Assembly: GCA_947579605.1 (NCBI GenBank)
Contig: OX388306.1
Span: 1,178,001 to 1,242,000, forward strand
Reading direction: 5' to 3'
DNA length: 64,000 bases
Source: Athripsodes cinereus
Taxonomy: Eukaryota; Arthropoda; Insecta; Trichoptera; Leptoceridae
Of this stretch, positions 22,115-33,033 are shown piece after piece. A program made the position numbers and the translations under genes. The number at the start of each line of letters is the position of its first letter. Position 1 is the stretch's first letter. Under the pieces are notes generated by a model. That model did not search any database. It was not told the origin of the DNA and worked only from the letters and a program-made list of their open reading frames with translations.

Positions 22115-22235
22115 AATAGGTTGGACTAGTGGTCTACACACTCGCCTTGCAAGCGAGGGTTCGATTCTCGGAATAAACATAATGTTTCTGCTCGTTTTTC
22201 GGAATGGAATCGATAGGAATGATTCATCTAGGATG
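22115..22235 (+). mobile_element. tRNA-headed SINE (family SINE-1), copy 2
   Basis: TTGGACTAGTGGTCTACACA, CGCCTTGCAAGCGAGG and B box GGTTCGATTCT at 22158-22168, followed by the SINE-1 body (TGTTTCTGCTCGTTTTTCGG, AATCGATAGGAATGATTC). Confidence 0.7.
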
Positions 22236-22988
22236 GTTGAAATCCAAAGATAATTTTGACGAGCAACAAAATTATTATTTGAATATAATCTGACAAAAAC
22301 TTGAAAAGGTGGAAACATATGTTTAAATTTTACATACTAGAATAAAATTATTGATTTGTACTTGGAATAACTTTGTGAAAGTTAATTTTAATATAATTAA
22401 ATCTATTTCAATTCTTTTACTAGAATATAGTAAAATTTGAGCAAGGAAAGAGAGAAAACGCTTGTTAAATAGAAACGAAAAGCTTGATAAAGTTAATACA
22501 TTTTTTAATTATTAATAAACGAGTAGGTTTAAAAAAAGTTCAGTAATAAAAAGTGCGAATATTAAAACCTTTAGCATCTGCATTATGCAGCATTTCATGT
22601 TCTTGTTAGCTCCGTGTAACCTCGGATGAAAGAAGCTAAGTGAGGTAATAACTGAAACAACCTATTGGCTACGAAAACTTCCCTTTGTTTTGTAGAATTG
22701 AAATGAAATGTATATTTAAAAAAAAGCAATGTCTAAGTAACAAATAATAGTAAGTAATGTATTTGTTATTAACAAGTTCAAAGATGGCACATGTGCATGC
22801 TTTTTTTACTGATAATATATCAAGTCAAGATTAGTCACTATGTTCGATAGACGAACGTCGACAGACTATGAAATGTCTTGGTAGTATAAACCGTTTTAAT
22901 AATAATATGTTTCACACATACGTCTTTCAATCTAGAATGTTAGTCTAGTACATATTATATTGGATAGCATTAGTGGTCACTAAAGTGT

Positions 22989-23541
22989 ATATCGATGGTT
23001 TAAAGCACAGAAGACACATGTCCACTTTTTAGGTAATATAAGTCAATACATGTACAAGATCGGTTGCAACGCCATCTATGTCCTGATTAAATATTACCAA
23101 CAAGCTTAATATCATTATTGAAATATTAAGTAAAAACCAAATGTCACATGTCCACAAATTCACTTTGTTTTGTGCACAGATGTAACATGTCACATAAGAT
23201 ATGAAGATTCTAAAAAACACATGTCCATTTAGGACGGACATGTGTCATCTGTGCACGCATAAACGCATCCCAAAAGTCGCCGTGAGTGGCACTTCCATCA
23301 CACTTCCAAACACATGTCCATGACCATCATCTAAAAATGCTAATTCTTGGCATTCTGGTTAAAAATACAGTAAAAAATAAGTAATAAATGACATTAAAAA
23401 AGAACAAAGATTATGATTTTCAACACCTTCTGCATTAATTCGAAGTAAGTGAATTAATTAAGAATCTCAAACTTTCAAAACCTGTTTTCTCTAAACTGTC
23501 AAATGTGGACATGTGTCTTCTGTGCTTTAAAACATCGATAT
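22989..23541. mobile_element. 553-bp TIR element with ACACATGTCC motifs
   Basis: Ends are 37-bp inverted repeats with one mismatch, beginning ATATCGATG and containing TTTAAAGCACAGAAGACACA and ATGTCCAC. ACACATGTCC recurs several times inside on both strands, including a palindrome near 23219-23246. The reading frames inside are short and not shared with anything recognised. Non-autonomous DNA transposon by inference. Confidence 0.75.
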
Positions 23542-24340
23542 GAAGTATAGTGTATATGAAGTATTAGAAGTAGGGATTCTATTTAAAGTCACATCTACTT
23601 GTGTAACGTCGGCTGAGACTAATAAATAAAACGTGACACTAAAAATAGGAAACTTCTTCGACTTGTTCAGTATGAAAGCTCCGATGCTTAATAATATGCT
23701 ATTATGTCTTATTCGCAATACGTCATACAAGCTTATACAATGAAGAACTTTCACAAAAAAGTTCAGCTTGAAATATAGTAGTACCTACAGAAAATGATGG
23801 TGTTTAAAGAATGTGAAAAGATGATTTAGATAGACTTTAAAAGAAAATGTGTATGTTTGTATCTTTGTATCATTTGTTTTTATTCATGTTCTGAAAATCA
23901 AAATCAATTTCCTGTTCAACATTTATCGAGAATAAAATAAGATATTAGTTATAAATATAATATAATTGTAATGTTTTGAAACAGAAACCTAATAACAAAC
24001 GAAATAATAACGCAAAAGAAAAAAATATGGCATGAGGGTTTTCCAAGAAATTTTACCCATTTCATTGCTAAAATATCATCTTGAGGCTGTCTGTCTACTC
24101 CCTTTTATTTATTTATTTATTTATTGACGAGGCTGATTGAACAGCTTAATCGAAATATCGCAAAATGAAATGTCGAAGAATTCTCTCATTCGGAAATTAA
24201 TGCTCTTCAAAAGTATATGCATTTATATAAATAGTATCATGAAAATGTATACGAATATGTTTTTTATTAATAATCACAATATTTTACGAACAAGTTCGAA
24301 TATAGAATAATATATTTCAAAAAGTGACGTATTTTTTGTC
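23542..24340. other. AT-rich stretch with (TTTA)n at 24104
   Basis: TTTTATTTATTTATTTATTTA at 24103-24124 may be an old retroposon tail in antisense. Nothing else recognised. Confidence 0.4.
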
Positions 24341-24344
24341 TTTA

Positions 24345-24440
24345 GACGGTTCTTGGTGGAAGTCCATAATTAATGATGTATTAATAAAACAAGATATAAT
24401 ATATATTCCAGTATTTTATGAATTATGACACAATTGGATG
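24345..24440 (-). repeat. Terminal segment of the hammerhead-bearing family
   Basis: GACGGTTCTTGGTGGAAGTC followed by ATTAATAAAACAAGATATAA matches the segment that lies about 80 bp from the ribozyme in copies at 17765, 25410 and 56160. Confidence 0.5.
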
Positions 24441-24754
24441 TCGGAAAATCGATTCTACTACTAAGAAGTAAAAAATCCGTGGCAAACCTCATCGCTGAAA
24501 ATGTCAAATATTATTTATTTATTTATTTACTTATTGTATACATGAAACAATGAACAGTATTATAGTAAAAACCTTTTCGCTGTCATTGTACGTACACATC
24601 AAATAATCAAGACAATAATAAAATATATCAGAAAAATACAAACACATAGAAATTCTAACACAAATATATGTAGAAGAAAAAGGAACACCTTTTGAGCGCG
24701 TCGAAGCGCGCGTCCTCCTCCCGCACGCAGTATTTGGTGATTATATAAGAATAT

Positions 24755-24830
24755 TTGTTTTCCACAGGACCCTCGAAAACTAACAAAAAAATGTCGTAGA
24801 CCTATTCTAAGACTCTACAGAACGATAAAA
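24755..24830 (-). mobile_element. SINE-A 5' fragment
   Basis: CACAGGACCCTCGAAAACTA and GTCGTAGACCTATTC match the SINE-A 5' region in antisense. Confidence 0.45.
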
Positions 24831-24839
24831 TAAAAGTGA

Positions 24840-25405
24840 TTTGTATTTTAAAAACAATTTATCAAAATTAAAAATAAAGGAAGCAATTGGATGATTTAAT
24901 TTTATTAAAACAATTTCTTCTCAAAGAATGAGATAAAAATGGCGAGGATTGGTGGACATTATTAATTTAATGAGAAGTGTGAATATGAACAAGATGAAAA
25001 CGGAGTTATTTTTACGATGTCTTCAAGGAAAAAAGGATTAAAAATATCCTTGCCGCCCAATTTAATGATGAATTATTTTATAGGCGTTGGGTTTCATTGG
25101 AACCCAACCCTCTCAATTTATTCATTTTACTTCCAATTTTATTGTCTTCTACATTTTCGAATAATAAAAAAATAATTTATACTGTGACGCCACTGTAGGA
25201 CCATAAAATTCAGGCCATTATAGCAAAAAAAGGAATGGTCCAAAAAGTGCAACCCACATAAATGAAGGAAAAACACAAGTCCCTAGAGAATAATACTAAG
25301 TCAAGTATTCTAGTAGTTTTATTTTGATGAAAGGGTTTTAATACTGGCAATGAAAGCAGAAGGGGAAATATAAAACATGGAATAAAAAAGTGAACAAAAA
25401 ATAGT
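24840..25405. other. AT-rich stretch, nothing recognised
   Basis: No supported feature. Confidence 0.45.
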
Positions 25406-25409
25406 AAAT

Positions 25410-25555
25410 ATTGTCGACCGATGGTACTTAGTGGAAGTTCATGTTAAATTAATAAAAATAAAACAATTACATATTATATTAAGTACTTCCATACTGACTT
25501 GACTTTATTAATCGCGAGCCGGCATTCAAGACATTCCACTTGAGAAATATTTTTC
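25410..25555 (-). repeat. Hammerhead-family terminus, truncated ribozyme
   Basis: GTCGACCGATGGTACTTAGT at 25413, then ATTAATCGCGAGCCGGCATT at 25506. On the minus strand the ribozyme 3' part reads TCTTGAATGCCGGCTCGCG. The CTGATGA part is not recognisable upstream. Confidence 0.55.
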
Positions 25556-25624
25556 AAAAGCATTGTTCATTACTACCGACTTACGTTGTTATTATATTTT
25601 TTCTCATTAAAAACCTGTGTTTGT

Positions 25625-25725
25625 ATATAACATCACATTAACCTGATGATGAGAGCGGAAGTTCTTGAAAGCTGGCTCGAGATTAGGAAAGTCAGCGAGG
25701 AAGTACTTAATATAGGTACCTACTT
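25625..25725 (+). repeat. Hammerhead-family terminus with complete ribozyme
   Basis: The segment from ACATCACATTAACCTGATGA to GAAGTACTTAATATAGG carries the complete motif at 25643-25678 and ends like the 25490 copy in inverse (AAGTACTTAATATA). The 25410-25725 block is therefore an inverted pair of termini with AT-rich DNA between them. Confidence 0.6.
25643..25678 (+). ncRNA. Type-I hammerhead ribozyme motif
   Basis: CTGATGA at 25643-25649. Stem II is GAGAGC/GTTCTT with a GGAA loop (25651-25666). The conserved GAAA is at 25667-25670, then GCTGGC and TC. A15.1-U16.1 can pair, and H17 is C, so the predicted cut is after 25678. The short palindromic stem III with no real loop is typical of Penelope-element hammerheads, which are thought to act as dimers. 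Activity is inferred from sequence only. Confidence 0.7.
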
Positions 25726-26640
25726 AAATGTTTATTTTTATAATTAAAAAATAATTTGAAATAGACAATTTTTTATTCCACTCATGTTCGTAATGAAAAT
25801 AAAATATAAGGATAAAAATATATTTCAATAATATTTTTGAAATTCAACATTATACTTGAAGTAACAGTAAACGAGTGTTTTTCGCATTTCAATTCGATTC
25901 AAACATTAGAATATTGACCTGACAAGTGAGCTAAAGAAAATTTATGTCACACAAAAACACCCATCTCAAAAGAAAATTTATGAACACAAAAACACCCATT
26001 TTCAAAACCAACTATCTATTTCAGATTACTGAGTTTTTTATAATGTTGTGAGCACACTTACAGAGTTTATTTGTCTGCATTGTTTGAAATGTATCCATGG
26101 CCAGTAATATAAAAAGAGTATTTAAACCAAATTTACTACCATACATTTTGTATCAATAATTATGTAAGAGGATACAATAATAATTTAAGAGTTGTGAGAG
26201 AAATGCCTTAAAGTTTGCCAAATGTGTGTTGAGATATAAACAGAAAAAAATGTGTAATGAAAGGTGGTGTGGCTAACTGAAAGAATATGGATGAACTTGA
26301 CCCAAGTGCAAAGAAAAATGAACGAATGATAGAATAATGAATGTTTGAAAACATGCTTACCCAAGGAATAAACCAAAAGCTCTAGTGGACTTAATCATAA
26401 TGAAAATATACAGATTTATATTGTTTTAGTAACTATGTATAAATTATTATCACATGTACATGGATAAATATTTGTTTTATAAAATTGATTTTTGCTAAAT
26501 CATTGCCTTATAATACAGAATACTTCATAATAGTAATGCGTATTGACTGGTAATAACTAGCATTATACTGTGCCAAATTTTGCATAATTGTTTCGTTTGT
26601 ATTTTGTTTGTAGGTCTCCTTATTTTATTTATATGTATTT
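25726..26640. other. AT-rich stretch, nothing recognised
   Basis: No supported feature. Confidence 0.45.
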
Positions 26641-26906
26641 TATGTAAACTTAATGTCAAGGCGGATTTTTTGAACACATAGATGCTTGAACACATAGTAG
26701 CAATGTAACCTATAGATGCCTAATGTTGTTTTTGTATGTATACCCGTATGTATGATGCACTTAATTATGTTTTACAGTTGAATGTAAGATACTTTTTATA
26801 CTTTGTAATTTTTATAACAGATGTGAAATGTGATTTTTTATTTTGTTTTGTAATATATTTTTTTGTAAAAGGCAATTGCCGTATATTGAATAAATAAATA
26901 AATAAA
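26640..26906 (+). mobile_element. Retroposon 3' end with (AAAT)n tail
   Basis: AAAAGGCAATTGCCGTATAT followed by TGAATAAATAAATAAATAAA is typical of a polyadenylated or LINE 3' end. No coding part is visible upstream, so it may be a LINE 3' UTR or an old gene 3' UTR copy. Confidence 0.4.
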
Positions 26907-27046
26907 TTATATTTTGTGAGCTTTTCGCTACCGCAGTTTCGATGGAGCGTCCACTATTTACGAGCGAAACTAAAGTTTTAGATAATCGCTCGTAAATGAT
27001 GGATGCTCCATCGAAACCGAAGTAGCGAAAAGCTCATGTAATATAA
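26907..27046. mobile_element. 140-bp palindromic MITE
   Basis: Near-perfect inverted arms: GAGCTTTTCGCTAC, then GTTTCGATGGAGC and ATTTACGAGCGA on the left, and the complement of the same on the right. The similarity starts at TTATATT on both ends. The whole element folds back. No ORF. Confidence 0.8.
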
Positions 27047-28375
27047 TGATTTATACATATGTAGTTACTAAAACAATATCAATATGTCTAGAAAACATTA
27101 TAAAGTTAATGTCGAAAATATAAACAAAGGAAACATACAGTTTGAAAAAATGCATATTAATTGAATATTATGATGTCTAGAAACTTGTATACAATCATTC
27201 AAATTAGGTACGTGATTTTCTAACCACTATGTCTTAAAGTGAAAATAATTTGAGTGTGTTGATGAATTATGGTAGGTTTTTGAAATACAAAGAAATTTGT
27301 TAGTGTATTTAATTTAATTCTTTACTTTTAATGATTTATAATGGTACAGAAATGTGTTGAAGAAACCTGTCATTTTTGGAGTCGAAATGTTTGAATGACA
27401 ATCGTGCAGTGAATATAAAAGTTTATTCATGCAAAATCGAAGAGAAGAGACATCGATTGAAGACAGACAAATTGTAATAAGTGATTTAACATATGAAAAA
27501 CATTATTTACAGACGTTAATAAAAATGAAAACAGACAGCAGTTTGTTAGAGCGACAGCCTCAATAAAAAAATAATCAACCACTCCAAAGATATTTTTTCA
27601 TACTACTGACCAATTTTCCTTCTTGATATTTTTTGAAACATTTTTTGACAAGACTCCTGCTGATGCTGGTTGTCTGGTAGAGAGGACAGGAACGATCTCG
27701 CAAGACGGAAATGGTCATCTCGACTGGGCAAGGAATCGGGGTGAAGTTCTGCGTACAACAGAAAACAAAATTACCTGTAAGCATGTGGAAAGCGACAGAA
27801 AAAAAAACAAAATGCTACAATAATGTGAATCCGCTTGACTATATATACTCTTATAGATTGATGCATGTATGTTGTCTCGAACTTCAGACTTCTGAAGATG
27901 GTAAAAGCACGCTTGCTGTAAGCTCAAGACAACAGCAACAACTACACGGAGATCTTGATAACCAGATAACATGATATAAGGACCATGAAATCCTGAAGAA
28001 CTGTTAGATGTATGTGTCTTCGCATATCCACTTTAAAAACCTTTGTTAGGTGAGAAAGAAAAAAGACGATCCTCTGAAAAAGTGGTTCAAAGTTTTGACA
28101 TTTGGATAGTAAAATCATAGATATCTTGTCTCTTTGTAAGGTTTTAGTAAAACAATGCCTAAATTTTAATACCAAAAGAGAAATTAGAATTTTCTTTCTT
28201 TTGTCAAAATATTGTCATTTTGATTTTCTTAAATAATTTTCCCCATTTTTCAGCTTGATATATAAAACTATAGTGCTTGCTTTTTGCTTTCTTAGTTTGT
28301 TGACAGTTACACGATTACTTTCTAGTCGAATATCTTTATCTTATTCCTTATTTAATGAATTACGAGTATAACTTG
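27047..28375. other. AT-rich stretch with a moderately GC patch at 27650-27780
   Basis: The patch is open in several frames on both strands. One minus-strand frame contains SRSLVKKCFKKYQEGK, vaguely like a helix-turn-helix segment, but no transposase motif could be confirmed. Confidence 0.35.
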
Positions 28376-28450
28376 AGAGGACGTCTTTTGTTTTATTAAG
28401 AGAATTTTGTCAATCTGATAAGTGCTTAGATTGATAATGTCTTTACAAGA
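28376..28450. repeat. Family H fragment
   Basis: AGGACGTCTTTTGTTTTATT and ATAATGTCTTTACAAGACGA resemble the two halves of the family H fold-back at 957-1149. Highly diverged. Confidence 0.4.
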
Positions 28451-28675
28451 CGAACGAGTCTCTCTCGAATAAAAAAAAACAGTAAAGCTAAAAAACTTGT
28501 TTTATATTTAATAAAATATAGAAAATCTTCAACATGTTCACCAATACAGCCTGGAACATTTTTTGTAAACAAATCAATAAATTTGAAACCAATCAGTTTG
28601 CATTTTCCCAAATGTTTCACACGATGTCAAATCAATTGTCCTAAATAAATTTATTAGGATTAAAGGCAATAAAAG

Positions 28676-28915
28676 TTGATTTGTATGTTTGAAGCTCACA
28701 ACAAATAATAAAATATAACAATATAATTCGAACAAAAGGTCACATGACAGGATCGTATGAATGTGAATATTGTAGACATTTTATGTTACTAACACAATTA
28801 TTATAGAATATAAAGGTAGGAGATTGTGATTGATTTAATAATGTCCGCCTTATTAGTTACTATGCGGAGTTAAGTAAATTAAATTAAAATTGTGAGCTTC
28901 AAACATACCAATCAA
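28676..28915. mobile_element. 240-bp MITE with TTGAT ends
   Basis: Terminal inverted repeats of about 26 bp: TTGATTTGTATGTTTGAAGC on the left, and the complement of the right end reads TTGATTGGTATGTTTGAAGC. Both continue TCACAA. The interior is AT-rich without ORF. No clear target duplication. Confidence 0.75.
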
Positions 28916-29034
28916 TTAATTTTGTAGATTTGTTTTCAAAAAAATATTCCACCATATCCTTCAATAGGACAACACGTTAATACTGATGAATATCGGTAAG
29001 AGGTTATATATAATTTTAACACATCAAACTTCCA

Positions 29035-29140
29035 TTTTAAGATTAGAAAAGACAGTTTCACCTTATTGAGTAGTGCCCTGGACGGGACTAGAACCCGCAA
29101 CTCATTCTTTCCACGAGGTTTGTAAATTAACTGTCTATGT
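29035..29140 (-). mobile_element. tRNA-headed SINE (family SINE-3), copy 1
   Basis: The minus strand contains GCGGGTTCTAGTCCCGTCCA (a B-box-like GGTTCTAGTCC, with T for A at one position) followed by GGGCACTACTCAATAAGGTG. The same head-to-body junction occurs at 38222-38345. Confidence 0.6.
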
Positions 29141-29454
29141 AGGTATATATAACTTTATTTTTTTTATTTTATTTTATAAATATTAAAAGCACAAAACAGA
29201 CAATAACTACATATATAAAGTTAGAAAAAAGGTTAATCTTTCAGAGATCAGCTATCATCCAATACCATGCGCCACAATTAATTTAAAAAAAGATAGGTAC
29301 CTAACATTCCAGTCATCTCAACATGCCATTTATGTAAGCTTATGTATGACTATAAATTTATGTAAACATATCGAAGAAAAGTATTAAACTAATTAATGAC
29401 AAGACGCACAAAATTATATTTATTTTGCCTTGAAATGATCGCTGTCATAATATA

Positions 29455-29700
29455 GATAGCGCGGAGGTAAAGCTCTTGCCTTTGAGTCACGAGGTTCAGG
29501 GTTCGATTCCCGGCCAGGGCAATGAGAAGAATGACCTTTTTCAAATCGTCCAGGGTCTGGGTGTAACATGTACATATATGTGTTTAGTACATTGTATATA
29601 TACATGTGTATGGTCGCGTTAGTACCCATAATACAAGATTCATATCCTAATTTGGGACTAGCTCGATGTGTGTGAATTGTCTATGCATGTTATATATCTG
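29455..29700 (+). mobile_element. tRNA-headed SINE (family SINE-2), copy 2
   Basis: An A-box-like TAGCGCGGAGGTAAAGC, then CTTGCCTTTGAGTCACGAGG, B box GGTTCGATTCC at 29500-29510, then the body ACCTTTTTCAAATCGTCCAG and GGGACTAGCTCGATGTGTG. Collinear with the minus-strand copy at 10221-10478, about 85 percent alike by eye. Confidence 0.8.
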
Positions 29701-30159
29701 ATGGAAGTTTTGCTATTCCGGCCATTTCAGATTCAACGATAATTTTTTTAGCCAGTAGGCTGCGTCGGTGGTCAAGAAGAAATATTTACATTACATTGCA
29801 GTTGATGAACTAACATATTATAATATACTGCTTCATAATAACTTTAATAATTATGCCCTGCTGATCTTTCGCCCCAGCTGATGATTGGGGAGGGCATGGG
29901 CCAACTGCTGTCAACGTTGAGTGTCCCGTGTTGTATAAATGTATGTATGTGTTAATTCCCTTAATTGAGTTATATAATTGATAGTTTGATACCAGTTGAC
30001 GTAAACCTTTTCTGTCAAATTATTTAAGAAAAAAAATGTACTTTAAATATTTTATAACTTTAATTTAAAAAAGTCGGATGTCCACAATTGCCTGGGAGTT
30101 GAGTCAACTAAATCATCAACAAAACGTAGCTTTACATGAGGTAAACGTAAAATATGATA
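29701..30159. other. AT-rich spacer
   Basis: No supported feature. Confidence 0.4.
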
Positions 30160-30300
30160 GCCTGAAGAGTGGAAGCTCTTAAGAGCCAGCTCGTGATTGA
30201 TTAAGTCACTGGAATTACTAAATATGTGTAAAAGTGTTTTACTTTTGTCGATTGTACATTAACTTCCACCAAAGACCATCGGTCGACAACATTTACAAAA
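30160..30300 (+). repeat. Hammerhead-family terminus with broken ribozyme
   Basis: CCTGAAGAGTGGAAGCTCTT then AAGAGCCAGCTCGTGATTG aligns with the 25643 motif but has lost about 6 bases across the end of CTGATGA and the start of stem II. AACTTCCACCAAAGACCATC downstream is the family's other landmark. Not expected to be active. Confidence 0.6.
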
Positions 30301-30900
30301 TGAAGTTAGTTTTTGGGCTTTACTTTTTTATGACATTTCACTACATGTCCTATTTCGATACTAAGTCATTTATCAACTGAAGCTAATTTTTCGTCAATAT
30401 CGATGTCAAAAAACAATGATAAACTAAAGAAAAATATACAAAATAACATAAATCACCAAACAAAATGAAACTTTATGATAAGCAAAAAAAAATCAATAGA
30501 TAAAATTAAGCTCATTTCAAAAACTTTCCAATACATAATTTCAGATATCGATATTGTATTTTTCAATATTGTTAAAGGATTGTAGGCACCAGATGTTTTT
30601 TCAGAAAAAAACTTTGATAAAAGTTGTGTACAATAGGATCTTTGTGAAAGATTCAAATTAGGACACGAAATTGTCCAAAAAAATATATTAAGAGTTTGCT
30701 TTGAAAAAGAAGTTTTATTTGAAAAAAGGAGAAATATTTTAATTTAAAGAACGCTAGAGTACGAGTATATAAAAAAACTTAAATCTTAAAAGCTCTGTAC
30801 AATAAAACCCCTTTGATTGATAAATGTAAATAAAAATATGCTCAATGTTGAGGTTTGTTGAGTAATAAAATTCTTTGTAAGAAACTTGGCGACAATGTTA
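30301..30900. other. AT-rich spacer
   Basis: No supported feature. Confidence 0.4.
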
Positions 30901-30922
30901 TTTTATATATAGTGAGTTACAA

Positions 30923-31145
30923 TCAATTAGATTGGTCTGCAACAAGTTTGAAATTTCTTCTCCATTCCTCCTTATTTTTAGCTAGTCTCTTTAGTTCTAC
31001 GTATGTGCCACATTTCATGTCTTTCTTGAGTCGGTCCATATAGGTATCTCTTGGTCGGCCTCTACCATTTCTGCCTTCGGTCCTGCCATCCACGATGGTG
31101 ATGAGAAGGTCTGGGTGCCTGATGTTGTGGCCAATTCAGTTTGCT
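30923..31145 (-). pseudogene. LINE-R C-terminus, copy 1
   Basis: The minus-strand reading is open to a stop at 30923-30925: HNIRHPDLLITIVDGRTEGR, then NGRGRPRDTYMDRLKKDMK and AKNKEEWRRNFKLVADQSN. GRGRPRxTYxDxLKxD...LxxLAxNRxxWR is a common LINE C-terminal pattern. It ends in the same residues as 35236-35406. Upstream domains are missing. Confidence 0.8.
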
Positions 31146-31197
31146 CGTAATTGGTAATTTTAGAATCCGAATAATCAAATACTATGTAAAACATATA

Positions 31198-31315
31198 TTA
31201 ACTTGCGTATGGACAATTTGAACAGACAAAATTAACTCCAATCTAAGATATGAATCTTGTATTATAAGTTTCAACGCGACTATACACATAAACGAGTACA
31301 ATGCACCAAATACAT
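31198..31315 (-). mobile_element. SINE-2 body fragment
   Basis: GAATCTTGTATTATAAGTTT and AACGCGACTATACACATAAA are the complement of the SINE-2 body. The tRNA-like head is absent. Confidence 0.55.
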
Positions 31316-31341
31316 TTTATATTATTGTCATTTTTTTCATT

Positions 31342-31500
31342 TATTCAACTAGGTTTGGGCACAACGCACATATGACAAAACAAACAAGACATATCGATCA
31401 GAAAACCATGTTTAAATAATGTAACATTGTGCACAATCTAATCGGAAGAAATGGGAAAGGGGTGTGAATTTATAGCCCTTGAGAATGAAGACAGAAATAT
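31342..31500. mobile_element. Family C fold-back fragment
   Basis: TGACAAAACAAACAAGACAT, AAACCATGTTTAAATAATGT and ATTGTGCACAATCTAATCGG match parts of 44395-44705, with large deletions. Confidence 0.5.
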
Positions 31501-31591
31501 GTATGAAAAAAAAAAAATTACAAAATTGATAGAAATGTTAAAGTGTTATTAAGTAAATAAGTTGAAAAAAAGTACTATGAATCAAAATATT

Positions 31592-31925
31592 ACTATTACT
31601 ACTTTACCATCACGGTATAGGTATAACAAAAGTGAGGTGGCCAGCAGAACAGCTGCATATAATAAACATACAAGCTGTCCTTTCCGTGCCTATAAAAATT
31701 AAGACATTCAGGATGGGTGGCAAACCTCGTCACTGAATTTATTTATTTTATTCTTCACTGTACATTGGTTACAATATTACATAATAAAATAGTGTCATAA
31801 AAATAACAGTTATACAATTCAAGGATGTAAAATGTCTTAATCTTTCGAACACCTGCCTTTTACAGGGACACAGAAAACTTACGAGAAAGAATGGTAGACC
31901 AGTTCTTATCCGGGTGCTCCACGGA
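31592..31925 (-). mobile_element. SINE-A copy, near full length, with an insertion
   Basis: Antisense reading runs from the (TAG)n-like end (TACTATTACTACTTTACCAT) through the 3' domain, CAGGATGGGTGGCAAACCTC, and the 5' domain ending CCGGGTGCTCCACGG. About 95 bp of unrelated AT-rich sequence at 31737-31830 separates the two domains. Confidence 0.7.
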
Positions 31926-32356
31926 ACATATAAGAATAATAGTAAAATTTAAAAAAAAATATTCAATGCTTTAGTAGTGGTACGCGCGTCACATGTTTAA
32001 GACGTCTGAATTAGATCGCTCCTTAAGATAAAATTACGACCAGAGGTCAACAATGTTTCATATCACAAATAATTGTTACTTTTCGCAGCAACCAATTAAC
32101 TTACACTCAATTTAATTTAATTCAAATTAAATCAACTAGACGCATGGCACGCTACACACTCGCAAATAAAGTGAGATTGTACAAATCACAAGCTTTGTAT
32201 TGTTATTTCTATGATAACGATATTGAAACATTTATTAGGAATGCTTAGGAAGGAGGTAAGACATATGTACATAGTGACGATGAATCGTTCTAAACAGAGT
32301 GCTATACCTTAGGTAAATTCAAACAAGTCTTTTATGAATATATCTGTATTTTTAAA

Positions 32357-32410
32357 TCAGATTGACTATGTCCTAACAAGACGAAAGACGTCTCTCTCGT
32401 CGTCAAATAA
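32357..32410. repeat. Family H fragment
   Basis: GTCCTAACAAGACGAAAGAC followed by GTCTCTCTCGTCG is the conserved inner part of family H. Confidence 0.5.
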
Positions 32411-32556
32411 ATCAAAAAGCAGAATAAAACATTTGTTTTATTTAATAATTCAAGAGTTTTTGTGTTTACACTGTGGAAATCCATTGTTAATTTTATCAAA
32501 TAAAATATAAAAATATATTTTTGAGCACTGTTTAATCTCCACTTTGTTAGGTTATA

Positions 32557-32594
32557 TACCGAACGTTTCCGCCTATACTTGTAGGCATCTTCAG
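32557..32594 (-). ncRNA. Hammerhead-like motif, CGTTCG class (left arm)
   Basis: Minus strand: CTGAAGA (32594 to 32588), stem II GCCTA/TAGGC with loop CAAGTA, then GAAACGTTCGGTA. The core fits CUGANGA...GAAA. Stem III would be A-U and C-G closing a small GUUCG loop. Stem I pairing is poor. Confidence 0.5.
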
Positions 32595-32946
32595 GGAAAC
32601 TGAAATCTAAAAATTGTGAGAGCTGTTGTTCATGTGGTGAGAAGGGTGCAGGTAGTGGGAGGGGTAGTGGGAGGGGTAATGGTAGATATGGAGGTGGGAT
32701 GATTGGTAGGAGTAGGATATACTAACAAATGAGATGAGGGTGGGATCTGTATATTTACAATGTTATTCTTATTCCTATAAATTTCTAAGGTTTAGTCTAC
32801 CCGCCCCACACACAGAATGTAATACCGTTGTACCGTTTATGTCAAATGTATGGTCATATTCGATACAATCTACCATTACCCCTCCCACTACCTGTACTCT
32901 TCTCACCACATGAACAAGCTCTCACAATTTTTAGATTTCAGTTTCC

Positions 32947-32984
32947 CTGAAGAAGCCTACAAGTATAGGCGAAAACGTTCGGTA
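32947..32984 (+). ncRNA. Hammerhead-like motif, CGTTCG class (right arm)
   Basis: CTGAAGA at 32947-32953, GCCTA/TAGGC stem II, then GAAAACGTTCGGTA with one extra A compared with the left arm. The extra base lies in the conserved GAAA region, so this copy is probably weakened. Confidence 0.45.
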
Positions 32985-33033
32985 TCTAACCTAACAAAGT
33001 GGAGATTAAACAGTGTTCAAAAATATATTTTTG

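Larger units (their letters stand above)
32483..33033. repeat. Inverted pair of hammerhead-type termini
   Basis: The left arm (32483-32690) is matched in reverse complement by the right arm (32870-33033): CTGTTTAATCTCCACTTTGT, then a hammerhead-like motif, then CTAAAAATTGTGAGAGCT and CACATGAACA. Both arms carry (GTA)GTGGGAGGGGTA or its complement. Inverted terminal repeats are usual for Penelope-like elements. No RT or GIY-YIG domain is present between the arms. Confidence 0.65.

Noticed and set aside
27590..27800. Tc1/mariner transposase fragment
   Set aside because: One helix-like segment on the minus strand was suggestive, but no catalytic motif, linker or inverted repeats could be identified.
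27888..27935. CTGAAGATGG with a nearby stem as another hammerhead
   Set aside because: No GAAA follows the stem and the pairing is weak. CTGAAGA is expected by chance.
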